From Mycocentrospora acerina (taxonomy: Eukaryota > Ascomycota > Dothideomycetes > Pleosporales): a stretch of 12,108 nt of DNA. Below, one piece after another: positions 8,686 through 12,108 of this stretch. Where the stretch lies: the NCBI GenBank assembly GCA_022701365.1, contig JAKUHH010000293.1:1-12108 (forward strand), given 5' to 3'. Both the position numbers and the translations under genes were made by a program. The notes below the pieces were generated by a model. The model was given only the letters and a program-made list of their open reading frames with translations, did no database searches and was not told the DNA's origin. Numbering within the stretch: position 1 is the stretch's first letter; each line of letters opens with the position of its first letter.

Positions 8686-9001
8686 TGTTATAGAAATAGG
8701 AGCTAGAATAATAGTATTTAAGTAATCTATTATATAGACTACTAGCTTATCTATTTAAGTATTTTATCTCTATTATATACAATGCAATAAGGAGCTTAGT
8801 AGTTATTGTTACTAAGCGTACTTAATTTAACAAAGCAAGTGTAGCACAAACATTGTTGTGTAGAGTAGCTAAGTAATAATTACTTTTCTGCTAGCTTAGT
8901 GCTAAGGTCTTTGTAATAGGCTACGTAAGTATAGCTTATTTATATAGCTAGTAAGCAAGACTTGTAAGCAAGGCTTGTAAGCAAGGCTCTGTTTTGTAAT
9001 A
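8686..9001 (-). repeat. 5' LTR of the copia element (316 bp)
   Basis: The LTR upstream of gag-pol. It begins TGTTATAG on the + strand and ends TTTTGTAATA, where the other LTR has TTTTGTAACA. It would carry the element promoter and the start of the transcript. Gapless alignment with 2015-2330 supports identical original LTRs. Confidence 0.95.
8950..8988 (-). repeat. Triple 13-bp direct repeat in the 5' LTR (U3)
   Basis: Units 8950-8962, 8963-8975 and 8976-8988. The last two are identical (TGTAAGCAAGGCT) and the first differs slightly. Being in U3 of the transcribed LTR they could be transcription-factor sites; no factor can be named. Confidence 0.7.
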
Positions 9002-9006
9002 GTTAG
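9002..9006. repeat. Target-site duplication, right copy (GTTAG)
   Basis: Identical to 2010-2014, directly after the right LTR end. The last G (9006) opens the codon that resumes the LINE ORF2 frame. Confidence 0.9.
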
Positions 9007-10035
9007 TAATTAACCTAGCTTTTAGTACAGGCTTTAGAAATAACCTTTAGGAAAATTAGCAGAAAGGCAAGGATACAAGATCTAACTATATACTAATTAG
9101 CTACTCTGCTATTTCTACATAAACAATATATTTAAATCCTATTTTAGACCTACCTTATGCTTTAGAAAAGGCAGACTAAGAAATCTTTAATATAGAGCTT
9201 GCTCTAAGATTTAATATAAATAAAATATAACAAAAGCTTTTAGAAATAGAAGCCTTACTATAATAAGAACAACAGCTAAAAGACCTAGAGATACTAGTTA
9301 GTCTAACTAGAAAAATTAATAGTATAGCAGAGCTATTTACTTTAATAATTTAAGCAGCAGCTAATAAATCTATTCTTAAGCTAAAGCTAAGCGCAAAGTT
9401 AAAGCCTTAGTAGAGTAAAGAGCTAGTAAATTAGTAGAAACTCTATAGCAAAGCCTTGCAATATTACTTCTTATACCTTAGCTTAAAAAATAAAATAAAA
9501 GCAAATAAGCTACGTAACAGCTATTTAAAAAATATAAAAAAAAGCAAAAATAGAGCACTAGAATCTATTTCTGCAAAAAGTATAAAGAAAAGATGTTTTT
9601 AAAGCTTTTAACTATATAAAAGAGAGAATAGTTAGAACAGTCCCTTTTCTGCAATATACTACAATAGGAAGAGAGACTCTAGTTGCAAAGGAATTTAAGG
9701 AACAGTGTACTGCTTTTAGTACTACACTGTTTTCTAGTCTACCTAGCTATACAGTCTCTCTAGATTAGACTAACTATAAGCAAAATAAAGCCTAAGCCTA
9801 GCTTAAAAAACTAAAAAAAATAGAGGTATATAATGCTATATTTTCTAGCTCTTAGAAAAAGGCTCTTAGCACAGACAAACTATCTTTTATAATTATCTAA
9901 AAAGCATATTAAACCTAAACTCTAGAATTTATGTTACTATACTAAATTCTATTTGCTATAGGCTATTACCCTTAATGCTAGTAATAAGTAATAAAGGTTA
10001 TATTACTTAAATTAAATAAAAAAGACTACTTATAA

Positions 10036-10840
10036 CCTAAGTCTTATAGAGTTATATTACTGTTAAACTGCTTAGGTAAAGCATTTAAAAAAATGCTAGC
10101 TATAAAGCTTAGTTACCTAGCAGAAATAAAAGATCTCCTTTAGCCTACTTAAATAAGCAGCAGAAAGCAGAAATTAGCACTAGACGCCTGCCTATTACTA
10201 TAATTAAAAGTAGAGGCAGGCTAAGCTAGTAAGAAAGTTACAGGCCTGCTATTTCTAGATGTTAAAGGAGCCTTTAACTATGTTGCTACTAACTAATTGC
10301 TAGCAATATATAAGAAATTAAAGCTGCCTTTAGTATTTATTAGATAAGTTAAGTATTTTCTAAGTAATAGATTTTTATAACTAAAATTTAACAATAACAC
10401 ACAAGTACTAGAAAGAATTAAGATAGGCATACCTTAAAGATCTCCTATGTTGCTTATCTTATTTCTTATTTATATTAGAGATATTTGCAAGCCTAGGCCT
10501 GCTACCTTTAATTTCTCTTATTTAGATAATATTGCAATAGGAGTAACAGCAACAACAGCAGGAAAAGTAGTAGAAATACTAGAAAAAACTGCTAAGGCTA
10601 TGCTTCTAGAAGCAAAAGAAAGTGCTATTAAATTTAAAGTTTCTAAAACAGAGCTCTTATTTGCTAGCAAAAAAAGAAAAGAAGAAACAGAGACTCTACT
10701 AATAGGAAATAAGACTATCTATCTTAGCTCTCTAGTTAGGTAGTTAGGCTTTTTTTTTAGATAGAAAGCTTACTTATAAATAATATGTGCAAAACAAGGT
10801 TGCTATAGAATAATAAGCCTTTTATAGCCTGCAGAGGCTA
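10036..10840 (+). other. Reverse transcriptase domain of LINE ORF2
   Basis: Non-LTR retrotransposon RT. The PxSYR...LLN opening, the LDVKGAFN block (catalytic Asp retained, second Asp of AFD now Asn), a GIP-stop block where GIPQGSP is expected (10428-10446), and YLDN in place of YxDD are in correct order. The thumb-like region after 10744 has LGFF followed by the T-run frame change and resumes with QNKVAI-like residues. Confidence 0.9.
10447..10743 (+). pseudogene. Longest surviving open piece of the LINE RT (98 codons)
   Basis: Uninterrupted from ATG 10447 to TAG 10741-10743. It is not an independent gene: it is the palm region of the ORF2 reverse transcriptase, starting just after the GIPQGSP-equivalent block and containing FNFSYLDNIAIG at residues 21-32 with the mutated active site. 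The ending TAG stands where Trp is expected (LVR-W-LGFF in relatives). The ATG is an internal codon. Confidence 0.9.
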
Positions 10841-11424
10841 GGCAACACATAAAAAGGTCTTAGCACATAAGCAACTAGACTGCTATATATTTCTTATGTC
10901 TAATCTATTGCAGACTACAGCACATAATTATAGTAGAAAAAAGGAAATAAAAGACTGCTACACTATTTATAAATAATGCAAAATACTGCATTAAGACAAG
11001 TTCTAAGTGCTTTTAAAGGGTCTCCTATAAAAGCACTAGAAATAGAAGTAGCTATACTACCTTTAAAGATTAAAGTAGAAAAGCTGTGCTAGTAATATGC
11101 TCTAAGGCTACTAGCTTTTAGTAGCAACTACCCTATTAAGAATGTAATAAGCAGTAAAAAGCAATAACAAAAAAACATAAAAAATACATAAAACATAGAA
11201 AAACAAACTTAACTTAGCAGGTTAGCTAGAAGAACAGAAAAACACTTTAATATAGAGGAAATATATATTCTACTAGCAAAGCTATAGAGTAAGCCTGCAG
11301 ACTTAAATGCTACTATTTATATTACTAGAGAAAACAAAGAAGAGACTTTAAAAGCTTACTAAAGCTAGTTACTACAAAAATACAAAAAACAACAATAAAA
11401 AAATCAGACAATCCTAGCTACTGC

Positions 11425-11492
11425 TGCTAGTGCTAGAAATAGCAATAGTAATAGTACTACTACTACTACTAATACTACTACTACTACTAGAC
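11425..11492 (+). repeat. Ser/Asn/Thr-coding low-complexity linker before RNase H
   Basis: AAT-AGC/AAT-AGT repeats followed by ACT runs encode a Ser/Asn then poly-Thr linker between RT and RNase H. It shares the AGA-AAT-AGC-AAT-AG run with the ORF1 tail at about 1290-1312. Confidence 0.8.
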
Positions 11493-11499
11493 TAGCTTA

Positions 11500-11791
11500 A
11501 CCTATCTTGCTATACACAGACAGGTTAAAACAGGGAGAAGAGACTGCAGCAGGCTATTGTTAAATAGACTTGCTAAGTCTTAATTACCTGCAGGTAAAAA
11601 GCTACAACCTAGGATAAGGCCTAGAAATAATAGACACTAAGCTATATGCTATTTTTAGAGTGTTAAGCAACCTAGTACTGCAAAACACTAACTTTGCCTT
11701 TTTTAGCGTGTCTGCTCTAACGCCTGTAGCATTAATATTCTATTAGATATTATCTTAACACACATTAGACAGTCTCTTCTCTAATTTCTAG
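11500..11791 (+). other. RNase H domain of LINE ORF2, degraded
   Basis: Frame with codons at 11513, 11516 and so on. LYTDRLKQGEETAAGYC matches the RNase HI opening (YTDGSK...AAGyc), with Gly-Ser changed to Arg-Leu by transitions. EIIDTKLYAIFRVL matches the block carrying the catalytic Glu, here Lys (GAG to AAG). C-terminal RNase H is typical of Tad1-clade ORF2. The domain runs into the duplicated 197-bp block, which complicates its end. Confidence 0.75.
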
Positions 11792-11989
11792 NTAAAAAGC
11801 TACAACCTAGGATAAGGCCTAGAAATAATAGACACTAAGCTATATGCTATTTTTAGAGTGTTAAGCAACCTAGTACTGCAAAACACTAACTTTGCCTTTT
11901 TTAGCGTGTCTGCTCTAACGCCTGTAGCATTAATATTCTATTAGATATTATCTTAACACACATTAGACAGTCTCTTCTCTAATTTCTAG
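11595..11989. repeat. Perfect 197-bp direct duplication flanking a single N
   Basis: Bases 11595-11791 and 11793-11989 are identical as far as I can read, separated only by N at 11792. If N is G the repeat unit is 198 bp (66 codons), so the reading frame is kept. In a region where all other repeats have diverged by transitions, perfect identity around an N points to two contigs joined without merging their overlap. Confidence 0.9.
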
Positions 11990-12108
11990 AGCCCTAGGGC
12001 CTAGGGTAGTAGTTTACAGCTAGGTTGTAATTCTGCAATTTTGTAACATTAATTTTTTTTTTTAATATTTAACGCTTAGACTATAACTACACTAGAATGT
12101 TAAGAGGC
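11990..12108. other. 3' end of the LINE and terminal sequence
   Basis: Holds the end of ORF2 (TAA 12044-12046), a perfect 10-bp palindrome GCCCTAGGGC at 11991-12000, an 11-T run at 12053-12063 and AT-rich DNA. None of the depleted trinucleotides appears, so unlike the left edge there is no sign that unmutated flank has been reached. No gene beyond ORF2 is seen. Confidence 0.5.

Larger units (their letters stand above)
2015..9001 (-). mobile_element. Ty1/copia LTR retrotransposon inserted in LINE ORF2
   Basis: A complete 6987-bp copia-type element, transcribed right to left. It has two 316-bp LTRs with TGTTA...TAACA ends (the last base pattern reads TAATA in the right copy), a 5-bp GTTAG duplication, a half-tRNA-type primer site, a polypurine tract, and a single gag-pol frame. 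The order integrase before RT defines Ty1/copia rather than gypsy. It interrupts the endonuclease part of the LINE, so it is the younger insertion. Both elements show the same saturated transitions, so mutation acted after, or continued after, the insertion. Confidence 0.95.
9006..12046 (+). pseudogene. LINE ORF2 3' part: endonuclease end, RT, RNase H, RIP-inactivated
   Basis: Continues the frame left at 2014 (VINLAFSTGF after the join). Up to about 9630 the codons start at multiples of 3 and give the endonuclease end and a charged linker (KP, stops, SKELVN at about 9402). The frame then shifts by one near 9600-9643 and continues with FLQYTTIGRETLVAKEF. RT motifs are PKSYRVILLLN (10036), FLDVKGAFN (about 10252-10278), and SYLDN (10516-10530), where YxDD has lost its last Asp. 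A second shift lies in the nine-T run 10750-10758, where one extra T would explain it. RNase H follows. TAA at 12044-12046 follows a G and is a plausible natural stop. Numerous TAA/TAG replace Gln, Trp and Arg. Together with 1429-2014 this makes about 1200 codons, a usual length for Tad1 ORF2. Confidence 0.88.
9002..12063 (+). mobile_element. Tad1-like LINE, right part
   Basis: Continuation of the element that starts at about 47: the rest of the endonuclease, a linker, reverse transcriptase, RNase H and a short 3' end with an 11-T run (12053-12063). The true 3' end and any target duplication are not identifiable; the element may extend beyond the window. Confidence 0.85.

Noticed and set aside
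11595..11989. A genuine tandem duplication of the RNase H domain
   Set aside because: Perfect identity with a lone N between the copies is better explained by an unmerged assembly overlap.
60..12000. Abundant CTAG/TAGC/GCTA motifs as a possible regulatory or modification signal
   Set aside because: They are the expected product of converting CCA/CAG/TGG-type triplets to CTA/TAG while GC and GCA/TGC steps are spared.
12039..12048. TTTTGTAACA identical to the LTR terminus at 2321-2330, suggesting another LTR end
   Set aside because: The flanking bases do not match the LTR, and 10 bases of AT-rich sequence can match by chance.
47..12108. A genome with reassigned stop codons (TAA/TAG read as Gln, as in ciliates), because TGA is nearly absent and very long frames would open
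   Set aside because: TGG, CCA, TCA and all YCG are lost along with TGA, also in LTRs and non-coding parts. TAG stands at Trp as well as Gln sites, catalytic Asp/Glu/Cys residues are lost by transitions, and the first 46 bases are normal. RIP-type mutation explains all of this.

Overview
The window reads as a transposon graveyard from a filamentous ascomycete (Pezizomycotina-like). No intact protein-coding gene, tRNA or rRNA is visible. Two retrotransposons are nested and both are saturated with C-to-T / G-to-A transitions of the RIP (repeat-induced point mutation) kind. The organism call is an inference from three things: a Tad1-like LINE with zinc-knuckle ORF1 and endonuclease-RT-RNase H ORF2, a fungal-type Ty1/copia element, and the RIP signature.

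Layout. Bases 1-46 are a short unmutated flank. From about 47 to 2014 lies the left part of a LINE on the + strand: ORF1 (47-1357) and the endonuclease start of ORF2 (1429-2014). At 2014/2015 a 6987-bp Ty1/copia element is inserted in the opposite orientation (2015-9001). It has two 316-bp LTRs, a 5-bp target duplication (GTTAG), a half-tRNA-type primer site at 8669-8685, a polypurine tract at 2331-2340, and one gag-pol frame on the - strand (8584 down to about 3659) with gag, protease, integrase, RT and RNase H. The segment between the end of pol and the 3' LTR (about 2340-3650) is not gag-pol. It holds a richer-in-GC, low-complexity stretch that may be an extra ORF. LINE ORF2 resumes at 9006 in exactly the expected frame and continues through RT (about 10036-10840) and RNase H (about 11500-11790) to a likely natural stop at 12044-12046. 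A single N at 11792 sits between two identical 197-bp copies, which looks like an unmerged assembly join.

Mutational pattern. TGA, TCA, TGG, CCA, TCG, CGA, CCG and CGG are almost absent after base 46: I found six instances by eye in about 12 kb, against seven in the first 46 bases. Every CpG that I checked is in the context [A/G]CG[C/T]. So C followed by a purine has been converted nearly to completion when a pyrimidine precedes it, while ACA and GCA remain common. This turned Gln, Arg and Trp codons into TAA/TAG stops and damaged both reverse transcriptases in the same way (YxDD to YxDN). The two elements once encoded full retrotransposition machinery; neither can be functional now.
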